This document shows, one piece after another, positions 32,438 through 41,980 of a stretch of DNA of 49,797 bases. The DNA comes from Clostridia bacterium (lineage in GTDB: Bacteria; Bacillota_A; Clostridia; Christensenellales; Aristaeellaceae). The translations under genes were made by a program, and so were the position numbers. Each line of letters starts with the position of its first letter. Positions within the stretch are counted from its first letter, which is position 1. Where the stretch lies: the NCBI GenBank assembly GCA_017530275.1, contig JAFXMP010000170.1, forward strand, positions 1 through 49,797, in the 5' to 3' direction. The notes below the pieces were generated by a model. It saw nothing but the letters and a program-made list of their open reading frames with translations, was not told the DNA's origin and searched no databases.

Positions 32438-34702
32438 ATGAACCTGACGCAAATGCTGGAAAAGCTGAAAAACAACCCCTTCTTTATGGAAAATGTGACC
32501 GCGTGGCGCGTGGTGCCGCCCCGGGAGGCGAAGTACGCGCCCTGGCCGGAGGGCGTCGATCCCCGTCTGCCCGCCGCCCTGGGAAAACATGGGGTGCACC
32601 AGCTCTACACCCATCAGGCGGAATGCTTCGCCGCGTCCCAGGCGGGGAAGGATTACGTGGTGGTCACGCCCACGGCCTCCGGGAAAACGCTGTGCTACAA
32701 TCTGCCCGTGCTGGCTTCGATCCTCAAAAATCCCGACGCCAGGGCTTTGTATCTGTTTCCCACAAAAGCCCTGTCCGCCGATCAGGTGAGCGAACTGTAT
32801 GAGCTGATCGAGTTATTAGGGGAGGATATAAAAACCTTCACCTACGACGGCGACACGCCCGCCGCAGCCCGCCGGGCTGTGCGGCAGGCCGGGCATGTGG
32901 TAGTGACCAACCCGGATATGCTGCACAGCGGCATCCTGCCCCAGCACACCAAATGGGTGAAGCTGTTTGAAAATCTGCAATACATCGTCGTCGATGAAAT
33001 CCACACCTACCGGGGCGTGTTCGGCAGCAATTTAGCCAACGTTTTGCGCCGTCTGATGCGTTTGTGTGAATTCTACGGCAGCCACCCCCAATTCATCCTG
33101 TGCTCCGCCACCATCCAGAATCCCAAGGAACTGGCGGAAACCCTCATCGGGCGGCCCGTGACGCTCATCGACAACAACGGCGCGCCCGCCGGGGAAAAAC
33201 ATTATATTTTCTACAATCCTCCGGTGGTGAACCGGCAGCTTGGCATCCGCAAGGGCGTGCTGCCCGAAACCCGGGCCATCGCTTCCATGCTGGTGAAAAA
33301 CGGGGTGCAGAGTATCGTGTTTGCCAAGAGCCGCCTGCAAGTGGAGGTATTGACCCGGCAGCTAAAGGAATTGGTGTCCGACCCCATCGGCAACAGCGGC
33401 AAAGTGCGGGGCTACCGGGGCGGTTATCTGCCCTCCGAGCGGAGGGAGATCGAGCGCGGCCTCCGGGCCGGGGACATTCAGGCCGTGGTGTCCACCAACG
33501 CCCTGGAATTGGGCATCGACATCGGGGCCCTGGAAGCCTGCGTGCTGTGCGGCTATCCCGGCACCATCGCCAGCACCTGGCAGCAATCGGGCCGGGCCGG
33601 GCGGCGGCACGGTGTCAGCGCCACATTCATGGTGGCCAGCAGCAACGCCCTGGATCAGTTCATCGTCACCCATCCCGATTACTTTTTCACCCAGCCCGCT
33701 GAAAACGCCCTGCTGAACCCGGACAACCTGTATATCTTACTCAGCCACTTCAAGTGCGCCGCCTATGAGCTGCCCTTCAAGGCCGGGGAAACGCTCGGCA
33801 ACGCGGCGGGGGGCGCGGAAATGCTGGAATACCTGGAGGAAAGCAATATCCTGCGGAACGTGGGCGGCACCTACCACTGGATGGCGGAGGACTTCCCCGC
33901 CAGCGAAATGAGCCTGCGCACCGCCATGACGGAAAATTTCCTCATCAACGACATCACCGACCCGGCCCATCCCCGCATCGTGGGGGAGATGGACCGGTTC
34001 ACCGCGCCCATGCTGCTGCATCCCAACGCCATCTATATGCACGAGGGCCAGACCTATCAGGTGGAGGAATTGGACTTCGACGCCTGCAAAGCCTTCATCC
34101 GTCGGGTGAACGTGGATTACTACACCGACGCCGATCTGAACGTTTCCCTTTCCCTGCTGGACATCGAAAAAGAGGAAGACGGCGCGGCTTTGGGCGAGGT
34201 CAAAGTGGTGGCGCTGGTGAAAATCTTCAAAAAAATGCGTTTCGACAACAATGAAAACGTGGGCTTCGGCCCTGTGCGCCTGCCCGAAACGGAAATGCAC
34301 ACCACCGCCATGTGGCGCACCGTGCCGGACAGCATCGCGGAAAAGTACGAAAAGGACGATCTGCAATCCGGTATGCTGGGTATCGCCAACCTGCTGCGCA
34401 TTTTAGCACCGCTTTACCTTATGTGCTCCCCCCGGGATGTGGCGGTGAGCTATCAGGTGAAATGCCCCTTCACGGAAAAACCCACCCTGATCCTGTACGA
34501 TAATTGCCCCGGCGGCGTGGGCCTGGCGGAAAAGGCCTTCCGCATGCGGGATATCCTTTTGACTCACGCCCTGACGCTGGTGACCGACTGCGACTGCCCC
34601 CAGGGCTGTCCCTCCTGCGTGGGGCCCGTGGGCGAAGTGGGACCGCGGGGCAAGAAAATGGCGAAAAAGCTGCTGGAGGATTTGCTTCATGACCATTCAT
34701 GA
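32438..34702 (+). CDS. DEAD/DEAH-box helicase with DUF1998 (MrfA-like)
   Basis: 754 aa. The helicase core has HQAECFAASQ, VVTPTASGKTLCYNL (Walker A), VVDEIHTYRG (DEIH), LCSATIQNP, ALELGIDIGALEACV and QQSGRAGRRHG. The C-terminal DUF1998 region ends with the four-cysteine site DCDCPQGCPSCVGP, which binds zinc. Bacillus MrfA (YprA) has the same layout and acts in mitomycin damage repair with MrfB. The MrfB exonuclease is not in the window. The start follows GGGAGG at 32438, after the tmRNA terminator. The stop overlaps the aldehyde dehydrogenase start by 14 bases. Confidence 0.92.
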   Translation: MNLTQMLEKLKNNPFFMENVTAWRVVPPREAKYAPWPEGVDPRLPAALGKHGVHQLYTHQAECFAASQAGKDYVVVTPTASGKTLCYNLPVLASILKNPDARALYLFPTKALSADQVSELYELIELLGEDIKTFTYDGDTPAAARRAVRQAGHVVVTNPDMLHSGILPQHTKWVKLFENLQYIVVDEIHTYRGVFGSNLANVLRRLMRLCEFYGSHPQFILCSATIQNPKELAETLIGRPVTLIDNNGAPAGEKHYIFYNPPVVNRQLGIRKGVLPETRAIASMLVKNGVQSIVFAKSRLQVEVLTRQLKELVSDPIGNSGKVRGYRGGYLPSERREIERGLRAGDIQAVVSTNALELGIDIGALEACVLCGYPGTIASTWQQSGRAGRRHGVSATFMVASSNALDQFIVTHPDYFFTQPAENALLNPDNLYILLSHFKCAAYELPFKAGETLGNAAGGAEMLEYLEESNILRNVGGTYHWMAEDFPASEMSLRTAMTENFLINDITDPAHPRIVGEMDRFTAPMLLHPNAIYMHEGQTYQVEELDFDACKAFIRRVNVDYYTDADLNVSLSLLDIEKEEDGAALGEVKVVALVKIFKKMRFDNNENVGFGPVRLPETEMHTTAMWRTVPDSIAEKYEKDDLQSGMLGIANLLRILAPLYLMCSPRDVAVSYQVKCPFTEKPTLILYDNCPGGVGLAEKAFRMRDILLTHALTLVTDCDCPQGCPSCVGPVGEVGPRGKKMAKKLLEDLLHDHS

Positions 34703-36050
34703 ATTGGTGGAACTGCAGCGCCGCGCTTTTTCTGTGGTGACCCCCCGGCCCGTCGAATCGCGGCTGGATCAGATGGAGCGGCTGTATAAAACCATCGTCC
34801 AATGGGAGGACCGCATTTGCGCCGCCCTGCAAGCGGACCTGGGCAAGAGCCATGAAGAAGCCTATATGACAGAGATCGGTATCGTGCTTTCCGAAATCTC
34901 CAGCTTTCTGCGCCATCTGCCCCGCTGGGCCAAGCAAAAGCGGCATCCCCTGCCCCTGTCCCTGTTTCCCGGCAAAAGCTACGTGTTGAAAGAACCCTAT
35001 GGGGTCGTGCTGATCATGGCGCCCTGGAACTATCCCTTTCAGCTCACCCTGAATCCACTGGTGGGAGCCATTGCGGCGGGCAACCACTGCATCGTGAAGC
35101 CCAGCGCCTATGCCCCGGCTACCGCCCAGGTGATTTACGATCTGGTGTCCTCCTGCTTCCCCGCGGAGCAGGCGGCGGTGATCCTGGGCAGCCGCGCGGA
35201 AAACCAGGCTCTGCTGGAAGAACGATTCGATTACATTTTCTTTACCGGCGGGGTGAACATGGGCAAGATGGTGCTGGAAAAGGCCGCCCGGTACGTGACC
35301 CCCGTCACCCTGGAGCTGGGCGGCAAAAGCCCCTGCATTGTGGAGGAATCGGCGGACATTGCCGTAGCCGCCCGGCGCATCGCCTTCGGCAAGGCTCTCA
35401 ATTCCGGCCAGACCTGCGTAGCTCCGGATTATCTGCTGGTGCAGGACCGGGTGAAGGACAAGCTGCTGGCTCAAATCAAAGCCTGCTGGGACGCCTTTTA
35501 CGGCGGTGCGCTCGCCAGCCCCCAATGGCCCAAAATGGTGAACCAGAAGCACTATCAGCGGGTGATGGACCTGATCCGGGGCGAGAAGATCTTTTGCGGC
35601 GGCAAAGGGGACGGGGAACGCATCGAGCCCACGATCCTGACGGACGTTTCCTGGGATGCTCCCATTATGCAGGAGGAAATTTTCGGCCCAGTGCTGCCAG
35701 TGATCACTTTCAAGACTGTGGAGGAAATCATCCCCCGGATCAACAGCCGGGAAAGGCCCCTGGCGCTGTATCTGTTCACCCGCCGGGAATCCGTGAAGGA
35801 ACTGGTGCTGAAAACCGTGCCCTTCGGCGGCGGCTGCGTCAATGATACCGTTATTCATTTATCGTCCAATCGTCTGCCCTTCGGGGGCGTGGGCCAAAGC
35901 GGCATGGGCCGCTACCATGGCAAATACTCCTTTGACACCTTCACCCACGAAAAATCCGTGGTGATAAAAGGAAACTGGCTGGACATCAAAATGCGCTATC
36001 CGCCTTACTCCAAGAAAAAGCTGAATCTGATCAAGAAATTTCTGAGGTGA
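34689..36050 (+). CDS. Aldehyde dehydrogenase, ALDH3-like
   Basis: 453 aa, the short ALDH3/YwdH length. The NAD-binding and active-site blocks are PYGVVLIMAPWNYPFQLTLN, FFTGGVNMGKMV, catalytic Glu in TLELGGKSPCIVEE and catalytic Cys in LNSGQTCVAPDY. A C-terminal FGGVGQSGMGRYHGKYSFD follows. It would oxidise fatty or other aldehydes with NAD(P). GGAGG in the end of the helicase gene precedes its ATG by nine bases. The following methyltransferase starts six bases after its stop, so helicase, dehydrogenase and methyltransferase are one operon. Confidence 0.93.
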   Translation: MTIHELVELQRRAFSVVTPRPVESRLDQMERLYKTIVQWEDRICAALQADLGKSHEEAYMTEIGIVLSEISSFLRHLPRWAKQKRHPLPLSLFPGKSYVLKEPYGVVLIMAPWNYPFQLTLNPLVGAIAAGNHCIVKPSAYAPATAQVIYDLVSSCFPAEQAAVILGSRAENQALLEERFDYIFFTGGVNMGKMVLEKAARYVTPVTLELGGKSPCIVEESADIAVAARRIAFGKALNSGQTCVAPDYLLVQDRVKDKLLAQIKACWDAFYGGALASPQWPKMVNQKHYQRVMDLIRGEKIFCGGKGDGERIEPTILTDVSWDAPIMQEEIFGPVLPVITFKTVEEIIPRINSRERPLALYLFTRRESVKELVLKTVPFGGGCVNDTVIHLSSNRLPFGGVGQSGMGRYHGKYSFDTFTHEKSVVIKGNWLDIKMRYPPYSKKKLNLIKKFLR

Positions 36051-36056
36051 CGTATC

Positions 36057-36779
36057 ATGCCCGCGTTGGAAGCCTACAAGCGCGAACTGGATTATTCTTA
36101 TGCGCCTGGTCTGTTTCCCTCCTTAGAGGCCATGACCAAGCGGCCCGCATTAGTGCGGCGGCTGCTCGTTTCCTCCAAGGGCCAGGACAGCGAAGGGGTC
36201 AAAAAGCTGCTGGCTCTGGCCGAGGATAAGCACATCCGCGTGGAAACGGCGGACAAGGCCCTTTCCCGCATTTCCGGGAAGGACAACTGCTTCGCGGCGG
36301 CGGTGTTTGAAAAACGGCCCCTGCCTTTGGACGGCGGATGCGACCACGTCGTGCTGCACCACATTTCCGATCAGGGCAATTTGGGCACCATCCTGCGCAC
36401 GGCCCTGGGCTTTGGCTACCACGATATCGCCATCATCCGCCCGGCGGCGGACGTATACGACCCCAAGGTAGCCCGGGCCAGCATGGGGGCTCTCTTTTCC
36501 CTGCGGGTGACGGAATACGCTGATTTTTCGGCCTATTGGCAGGAATTTGGACCGCGCGCGGCGTACCCCTTCATGCTGGACGGCTCAGTGCAGATGGACG
36601 ACGCGGCGAAAGACGCGCCTCATCCCTGCGCCCTGATTTTCGGCAACGAAGGCTCCGGCCTGCCGCCTGAATTTCAGCAGGTGGGCCAGCCCGTGCGCAT
36701 CCCCAGCAGCGACGAGGTGGACTCTTTGAATTTAGCGATTGCAGCGGCCATTGGGATGTACGCATTTAGGAGACGGTGA
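36057..36779 (+). CDS. SpoU/TrmH-family RNA methyltransferase
   Basis: 240 aa. The C-terminal SPOUT domain shows HISDQGNLGTILRTALGFGY, ALIFGNEGSGLPPEF and IPSSDEVDSLNLAIAAAIGMY, the three SpoU motifs that form the trefoil knot and bind S-adenosylmethionine. An N-terminal substrate-binding domain of about 100 residues precedes it. It should methylate the 2'-OH of a tRNA or rRNA base; the target cannot be told. AGGTGA overlaps the preceding stop. A perfect 21-bp hairpin begins two bases after its stop. Confidence 0.92.
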   Translation: MPALEAYKRELDYSYAPGLFPSLEAMTKRPALVRRLLVSSKGQDSEGVKKLLALAEDKHIRVETADKALSRISGKDNCFAAAVFEKRPLPLDGGCDHVVLHHISDQGNLGTILRTALGFGYHDIAIIRPAADVYDPKVARASMGALFSLRVTEYADFSAYWQEFGPRAAYPFMLDGSVQMDDAAKDAPHPCALIFGNEGSGLPPEFQQVGQPVRIPSSDEVDSLNLAIAAAIGMYAFRRR

Positions 36780-36780
36780 T

Positions 36781-36838
36781 GGAGGCAGGGGGAACCATTC
36801 TTTGGAAGCCAAAGAATGGTTCCCCCTGCACCCCCTCC
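36781..36838. repeat. Perfect 21-base-pair hairpin after the SpoU gene
   Basis: The arm GCAGGGGGAACCATTCTTTG plus G (36785-36805) pairs fully with 36809-36829 around the loop AAG. The outer GGAGG/CCTCC adds more pairing. No T tract follows. The apex CTTTGGAAGCCAAAG resembles the hairpin at 16571. It may end or protect the upstream transcript. Confidence 0.8.
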
Positions 36839-36901
36839 AAGAAAGCTATAAAGGAAACTTGTAATCCTCTTTATATATCCGATGTGAAAGGATGAATTAG
36901 T

Positions 36902-37450
36902 TTGACCGATGAACAGATGATCCGCGCCCAGGTAACGAAAGCGATTTTAGACTTAGCAAAGGCCGCGAAGCTCCAGCCCGGCGCACAAATCGTGATCGGC
37001 TGCTCCACCAGCGAAATCGCGGGCGGGCAGATCGGCAAGGCCAGCGCCCCGGAAATCGGGGAATGGGTGGCCGGGGCCGTGCTGAACGTGTGCAATCAGC
37101 GCGAATTCATTCCTATTTTCCAGTGCTGCGAGCATTTGAACCGGTCTTTGGTCATGCCTCTGCAAGCGGCCAAGGAAAGCCGGTATATCCGCGTCAACGC
37201 CGTTCCCCAGCCCAAGGCGGGCGGCAGCGTACCCGCCGCCGCGTGGAAGCAGATGGAAGAACCCTGCCTGGTCATGGCCGTGCAGGCCGACGCCGGGCTG
37301 GATATCGGCGATACCCTGATCGGCATGCACCTGCGCCCCGTGGCTGTACCCTATCGCGGCGAAATCCGGCAGATCGGCCATGCCAATTTGGTCTGCGCTT
37401 ATTCCCGGCTGCCCTATGTGGGCGGGGAAAGGGCGGTATATGCCATTTAA
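36902..37450 (+). CDS. UPF0340 / TIGR01440 family protein
   Basis: 182 aa from the TTG at 36902, with AAGGA nine bases upstream. Typical blocks are VIGCSTSEIAGGQIGKASAP, FQCCEHLNRSLV, VPQPKAGGSVPAAAW and IGDTLIGMHLRPVAVP. The family (YwlG-like in Bacillus) is conserved in Firmicutes but has no established function. The cysteine-rich CCEHLNR segment could bind metal (inference). It is a single gene between the hairpin and an accessory GNAT gene. Confidence 0.88.
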   Translation: MTDEQMIRAQVTKAILDLAKAAKLQPGAQIVIGCSTSEIAGGQIGKASAPEIGEWVAGAVLNVCNQREFIPIFQCCEHLNRSLVMPLQAAKESRYIRVNAVPQPKAGGSVPAAAWKQMEEPCLVMAVQADAGLDIGDTLIGMHLRPVAVPYRGEIRQIGHANLVCAYSRLPYVGGERAVYAI

Positions 37451-37482
37451 GCGGGCTTGACAAAGTGGAGGATTATCATTTT

Positions 37483-37989
37483 ATGGAAGAAAAAAACGAT
37501 TCGATATGCATTAAATTAGCTGAAACGGATGAGGAGCTGTGCGGGAGAGGATATGTGCATTGCACTTCATGGCAAGAAGCTTACAGAGGTATTGTATGTG
37601 ACAGATATCTTGATTCGATGACTGTGGCGGCTACGACAGCACGTGCGCGGCAGTTCCCGGAAAATACGCTTGTCGCGAAGGATCAAGAGAAAGTTGTAGG
37701 CTTTGCGGTATATGGTCCATCGAGAGATGAAGATTTGATGGATGCGGGAGAAGTTATCGCCATTTATGTCCTTTCAGCGTATTATGGCCGCAGAATCGGA
37801 TATAGACTGATGAATGAAGCATTTTCCAGGCTTAGTGAATATAACACGATATTTGTGTGGGTGTTTGAAAAGAATGAGAGAGCCATTCGTTTTTATCACA
37901 AATATGGTTTTGAATTTGATGGATGCAAAAAACAATGGAATCTTGGCACACCGGTTTCACTCGTCAGAATGATAAAGAAAAGAGCGTAA
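37483..37989 (+). CDS. GNAT-family acetyltransferase (AT-rich, accessory)
   Basis: 168 aa from the ATG at 37483, with GGAGG eleven bases upstream. The GNAT core is clear: WQEAYRGIVCDRYLDSM, LVAKDQEKVVGFAVYG, EVIAIYVLSAYYGRRIGYRL (acetyl-CoA loop YYGRRIG) and FVWVFEKNERAIRFYHKYGF. It resembles RimI-type and small-molecule acetyltransferases; the substrate is unknown. Its codons end in A/T far more often than those of the genes before it, which suggests recent acquisition together with the next gene. It is not coupled to the UPF0340 gene. Confidence 0.88.
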   Translation: MEEKNDSICIKLAETDEELCGRGYVHCTSWQEAYRGIVCDRYLDSMTVAATTARARQFPENTLVAKDQEKVVGFAVYGPSRDEDLMDAGEVIAIYVLSAYYGRRIGYRLMNEAFSRLSEYNTIFVWVFEKNERAIRFYHKYGFEFDGCKKQWNLGTPVSLVRMIKKRA

Positions 37990-38020
37990 ACTTTCAGTAT
38001 TATCGGAGGAAAATGAGAGC

Positions 38021-39049
38021 ATGGGCGAAATCATAAAAACGGGCGCCGCACCTGCGGATCAATATGATTTGCTTTTGCAATCCATCGAACAGGCTTTGCG
38101 GGACGGACGAAATCAGGTGGCCTACGCGGTCAGTCATACGATTTTGGAAACCTATTGGAGAATCGGGCAGAGCATTATTGAGCATGAGCAAAAGGGCCTT
38201 GAAAAAGCGGAGTACGGTTCCGATGTGCTCAACCGTCTGTCTGCCGATCTTTCCGTGCGATACGGCAAAGGATTCAGCCGGGGGAACATTTTCTACATGC
38301 GCAAGCTCTATCTGACTTATCAAAAAGTTCAGACGCTGTCTGAACTTTTGAGCTGGAGTCATTATGTGGAACTGCTGAAAATTGACGATCCGCTGGAACG
38401 CTCTTTTTATGAAAAAGAATGTGCACAGGCGCATTGGGGCGTCCGTGAACTGAAACGGCAGATGAAAAGCATGCTGTTTCAGCGCATTGCGCTGAGTACA
38501 GATAAAAAAAGCGTCCTTCGTTTGGCCCAGGAAGGTCAAATCATTGAACAGCCCCAGGACATTCTGCGGGAGCCGTACGTGTTTGAGTTTACCGGCCTTC
38601 CGCAGTTGCCTGTTTATAAAGAAGGGGACCTGGAAGAGGCTCTGGTAAAAAACCTTAGTCAATTTCTGCTGGAATTGGGAAAAGGCTTTGCATATATCGG
38701 CCGGCAGCAGCGCATGACGATAGCCGGAAGGACATACATGGTTGACTTGGTGTTTTACCATCGGATATTGAAGTGTTTTGTTCTGATCGACCTCAAGCGA
38801 GGCGAGATTCAGCACGAGGACGTCGGTCAGATGAACTTTTATCTAAACTATTATCGTGAAGAAATGAACACCACCGGAGACACGGAACCGATCGGCATTA
38901 TTCTGGGCAGCTATCGTGACCGCTTGGTTATGAAATATGCTTTGCAGAATATTTCCAATCAGGTATTCGTCAGTCAATATCAGCTATACCTGCCCAATCG
39001 GGAGCAACTGGAAGCGGAATTTCAGCGCTTTATCGCCTCCGAAGGGTAA
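38021..39049 (+). CDS. YhcG/DUF1016 PDDEXK nuclease-family protein
   Basis: 342 aa. The DUF1016 N-terminal domain is seen in AVSHTILETYWRIGQSIIEHEQ and RGNIFYMRKLYLTYQKVQTL. The C-terminal PD-(D/E)XK core has MVDLVFYHRILKCFVLIDLK followed by RGEIQHEDVGQMNFYLNYY, where the D...DLK residues would bind metal. Members occur beside restriction-modification and mobile elements but also alone; function is unsettled. Here it is alone, 31 bases after the GNAT gene, with lower GC than the core genes. GGAGG lies eleven bases before its ATG. Confidence 0.9.
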   Translation: MGEIIKTGAAPADQYDLLLQSIEQALRDGRNQVAYAVSHTILETYWRIGQSIIEHEQKGLEKAEYGSDVLNRLSADLSVRYGKGFSRGNIFYMRKLYLTYQKVQTLSELLSWSHYVELLKIDDPLERSFYEKECAQAHWGVRELKRQMKSMLFQRIALSTDKKSVLRLAQEGQIIEQPQDILREPYVFEFTGLPQLPVYKEGDLEEALVKNLSQFLLELGKGFAYIGRQQRMTIAGRTYMVDLVFYHRILKCFVLIDLKRGEIQHEDVGQMNFYLNYYREEMNTTGDTEPIGIILGSYRDRLVMKYALQNISNQVFVSQYQLYLPNREQLEAEFQRFIASEG

Positions 39050-39098
39050 AGGATCATCTAAATTGCCGCGGTAAATCAACATTTGGAGGAATACTTCT

Positions 39099-40865
39099 TT
39101 GGCAGACCTTGTTGTGATCGGCGCGGGCCACGCGGGCTGCGAGGCGGCGCTTTGCGGGGCGCGGATGGGGTTGGACACCCTGCTGCTGACCCTGAATTTA
39201 GAATCCGTGGCCCTGATGCCCTGCAACCCCTCCATCGGGGGCACGGGCAAGGGGCATTTGGTGCGGGAGGTGGACGCCTTAGGCGGGGAAATGGGCCTGG
39301 CGGCGGATGACATCACGTTGCAGAGCCGCATGCTGAACCGGGGCAAGGGCCCCGCCGTCCACTCCTTACGCATCCAGGCGGACAAGCGGGCCTATCACCT
39401 GCGCATGCTGAGAACCCTGTTCAATCAGGAGCACCTGACCCTGCGCCAGGGGGAAGCGGCAGAGATTTTGACGCAAAACGGCAGAGTGTCCGGCGTAAAG
39501 ACCTTGACCGGCGACGTGATCCCCTGCAGGGCGGTGGTAGTGTGCACGGGCGTTTATCTCAAAAGCCGCATCATCATCGGGGAAGCGGAATGGGACGCGG
39601 GGCCCCAGGGCCTGATGCCCGCCAATTATTTGAGCAAATCTTTAGCCGATTTGGGCTTTTCCCTGCGCCGATTTAAGACTGGCACTCCGGCGCGGGTGGC
39701 GGAAAACAGCATCGATTTTGATAAAATGGAGGTGCAGCCCGGCGACGAGCCGGTGACGCCCTTCTCCTTCATGACGGATATTCCGCCCCAAAACAAAATC
39801 AGCTGCTATCTCACCTGGACGAATGAAAAAACCCACGAGATCATCCGCCAGAACCTCCACCGCGCTCCCATGTTCACCGGCCAGATCAACGGCACCGGGG
39901 CCCGCTACTGCCCCTCCATCGAAACCAAGATCGTGCGCTTCGCCGACAAGGACCGGCACCAGCTTTTCCTGGAACCGGAAGGGGACGGCTATCCCGAATG
40001 GTATGTGCAGGGCATGAGCTCCTCCATGCCGGAGGACGTGCAGTGGCAGATGTACCGCACCATTCCGGGCCTGGAACGCTGCATTCTCACCCGCCTGGCC
40101 TACGCCATCGAATACGACTGCATCGATCCTCTGGCCCTGACCCCCTATTTGGGCGCGCGGCACATTCCGGGCCTCTACACGGCGGGCCAGATCAACGGCA
40201 CCTCGGGCTATGAGGAAGCGGCGGCCCAGGGCCTGTACGCCGCCATCAACGCCTGTCTGTACTGTCAGGAAAAGGACCCCTTCCTGCTGACGAGGGATCA
40301 GGCGTACATCGGCGTCCTGGCCGACGATCTGACCACCAAGGGCACTGACGAGCCCTACCGCATGATGACCAGCCGGGCGGAACACCGCCTGTACCTGCGC
40401 CAGGACAATGCCGACCTGCGTTTGACGTTAAAAGCGCGGGACTTGGGATTGATTACCGACGCCCGCCTGCAAAAGGCGGAACAAAAGCAGCGGGAGACGG
40501 AAGAGCTTATCAAGCGCCTTTCCGACGCGGGCCTGGATAAGGATTTGCGCCACCCCGAAGCGCATTTGACCTTGCCGGAGGGATGGGAATACACCGCCGG
40601 AGCCAGAGAACAGGCGGAAATTCAAATCAAGTACGAAGGCTATCTGCAAAAGGAAATGGCCCAGATCCATAAGACCCGGGCCATGGAGGAAGCGGCCATT
40701 CCCGCTGATACCGATTATCTGTCCATCGATGCCCTGCGTTTGGAGGCCCGGGAAAAACTCCAGGCCCGTCAGCCCCTGTCTCTGGGCCAGGCCAGCCGCA
40801 TCCCCGGCGTGAACCCGGCGGATATTGCGGTGCTGATGGTGTGGCTGAAAAGGCGGAAGGGATAA
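39099..40865 (+). CDS. mnmG: tRNA uridine 5-carboxymethylaminomethyl modification enzyme MnmG
   Basis: 588 aa from the TTG at 39099 (GGAGG nine bases upstream). The FAD site is [20 protein letters not shown]. Other blocks are [24 protein letters not shown]-like [39 protein letters not shown] and [18 protein letters not shown]. With MnmE it modifies U34 of tRNAs. It is about 40 residues shorter than usual (around 628), the gap falling in the C-terminal helical region after [15 protein letters not shown]; the end [16 protein letters not shown] is normal. The gene stands alone before murB. Confidence 0.95.
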   Translation: MADLVVIGAGHAGCEAALCGARMGLDTLLLTLNLESVALMPCNPSIGGTGKGHLVREVDALGGEMGLAADDITLQSRMLNRGKGPAVHSLRIQADKRAYHLRMLRTLFNQEHLTLRQGEAAEILTQNGRVSGVKTLTGDVIPCRAVVVCTGVYLKSRIIIGEAEWDAGPQGLMPANYLSKSLADLGFSLRRFKTGTPARVAENSIDFDKMEVQPGDEPVTPFSFMTDIPPQNKISCYLTWTNEKTHEIIRQNLHRAPMFTGQINGTGARYCPSIETKIVRFADKDRHQLFLEPEGDGYPEWYVQGMSSSMPEDVQWQMYRTIPGLERCILTRLAYAIEYDCIDPLALTPYLGARHIPGLYTAGQINGTSGYEEAAAQGLYAAINACLYCQEKDPFLLTRDQAYIGVLADDLTTKGTDEPYRMMTSRAEHRLYLRQDNADLRLTLKARDLGLITDARLQKAEQKQRETEELIKRLSDAGLDKDLRHPEAHLTLPEGWEYTAGAREQAEIQIKYEGYLQKEMAQIHKTRAMEEAAIPADTDYLSIDALRLEAREKLQARQPLSLGQASRIPGVNPADIAVLMVWLKRRKG

Positions 40866-41024
40866 GGAAATGGGGGAGAGGGACTGCAACGCAGTTCAGA
40901 ATAGTCCCCTTATTGCCTTTTGCACCGCCAAAGAGCGGTTTCCTCAGAAATACTTTGAATAACAAGAAAAATGGAAAAAGTGGTCTAAAAACCGATTTTT
41001 TGGATAAAATATAGCCCGCGGCCC

Positions 41025-41053
41025 TTGCAGGGACGTGGGAATTTTGCTATAAT
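41025..41053 (+). promoter_or_regulatory. Promoter of the murB-whiA unit
   Basis: TTGCAG (41025-41030) and a perfect TATAAT (41048-41053) are exactly 17 bases apart, 21 bases before the murB ATG. Confidence 0.7.
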
Positions 41054-41074
41054 AGCGGGGGTGAATGATAGAAT

Positions 41075-41980
41075 ATGGATTTTATTGAAAGATTGGCCCT
41101 TCGGGAACCGTCCATCACCTTACAGCAGCATATCCCCCTGGACAAGTATACTACTCTGCGCGTAGGCGGTCCGGCAGATTATTTCGCGGAGCCTGCTTCG
41201 GAAGAGGAACTAAAGTGTTTGCTGGATATCGCAGGGGAAGCGGGGATACCTGTGCTGCTGATGGGCAACGGGTCCAATCTGCTGGTGCGGGACGGCGGCT
41301 TTTCGGGACTGGTGATCAGGCTGGGCAAGGCGTTTTCCCGCATCGAACCTTGGGAAGGCGGGCTTTATGCCCAGGCAGGCGCGCTGCTGAGCGTGCTGGC
41401 CTGCGAAGCTGCGGAAGCGTCTCTGACCGGGCTGGAATTTGCCCAGGGCATTCCCGGCACCGTAGGCGGCGGCGTGTACATGAACGCCGGGGCTTACGGC
41501 GGCGAATTGGGAAACTGCATCGGCAGCGTTACGGTACTGGACCATGGCGCGATCCGGCAGATACCGGGCGATGAAATGGATTTTGGCTATCGGCACAGTC
41601 GGGCAATGGAAGAAGGATGGATCGTACTGGGGGCGTTTTTCCATTTGGAAAAGGGCCAGCGGGAACAGATCGGCGCCGCAATGCGGGATTATTCCGCTCG
41701 CCGCAAGGAAAAGCAGCCCCTGAACTATCCCAGCGCCGGTTCATTTTTTAAGCGCCCGGAAGGGCATTTCGCCGGCGCGCTCATCGAAAAAGCAGGCCTC
41801 AAGGGAAAAAGCGTGGGCGGCGCGCAGGTGAGCGAAAAGCACGCGGGGTTTTTGATCAATACAGGCGGCGCTTCCGCTTCCGATTTCCTTAATCTGATGA
41901 AATTGGTGCAGGAAACGGTGCAGAAGGAATCCGGCGTTTTATTGGAGCCGGAGGTGCGCATCGTGGGGGACGATCCATGA
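41075..41980 (+). CDS. murB: UDP-N-acetylenolpyruvoylglucosamine reductase MurB
   Basis: 301 aa. The FAD-binding blocks are DKYTTLRVGGPADYF and LMGNGSNLLVRDGGF, then GIPGTVGGGVYMNAGAYGGE. The catalytic Ser lies in NYPSAGSFFKRPEGHFAG, and the end EPEVRIVGDD is typical. It reduces UDP-GlcNAc-enolpyruvate to UDP-MurNAc with NADPH, the second step of peptidoglycan synthesis. The stop overlaps the whiA start by four bases (ATGA). In many Clostridia rapZ and yvcK lie between murB and whiA; both are missing here. Confidence 0.96.
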   Translation: MDFIERLALREPSITLQQHIPLDKYTTLRVGGPADYFAEPASEEELKCLLDIAGEAGIPVLLMGNGSNLLVRDGGFSGLVIRLGKAFSRIEPWEGGLYAQAGALLSVLACEAAEASLTGLEFAQGIPGTVGGGVYMNAGAYGGELGNCIGSVTVLDHGAIRQIPGDEMDFGYRHSRAMEEGWIVLGAFFHLEKGQREQIGAAMRDYSARRKEKQPLNYPSAGSFFKRPEGHFAGALIEKAGLKGKSVGGAQVSEKHAGFLINTGGASASDFLNLMKLVQETVQKESGVLLEPEVRIVGDDP

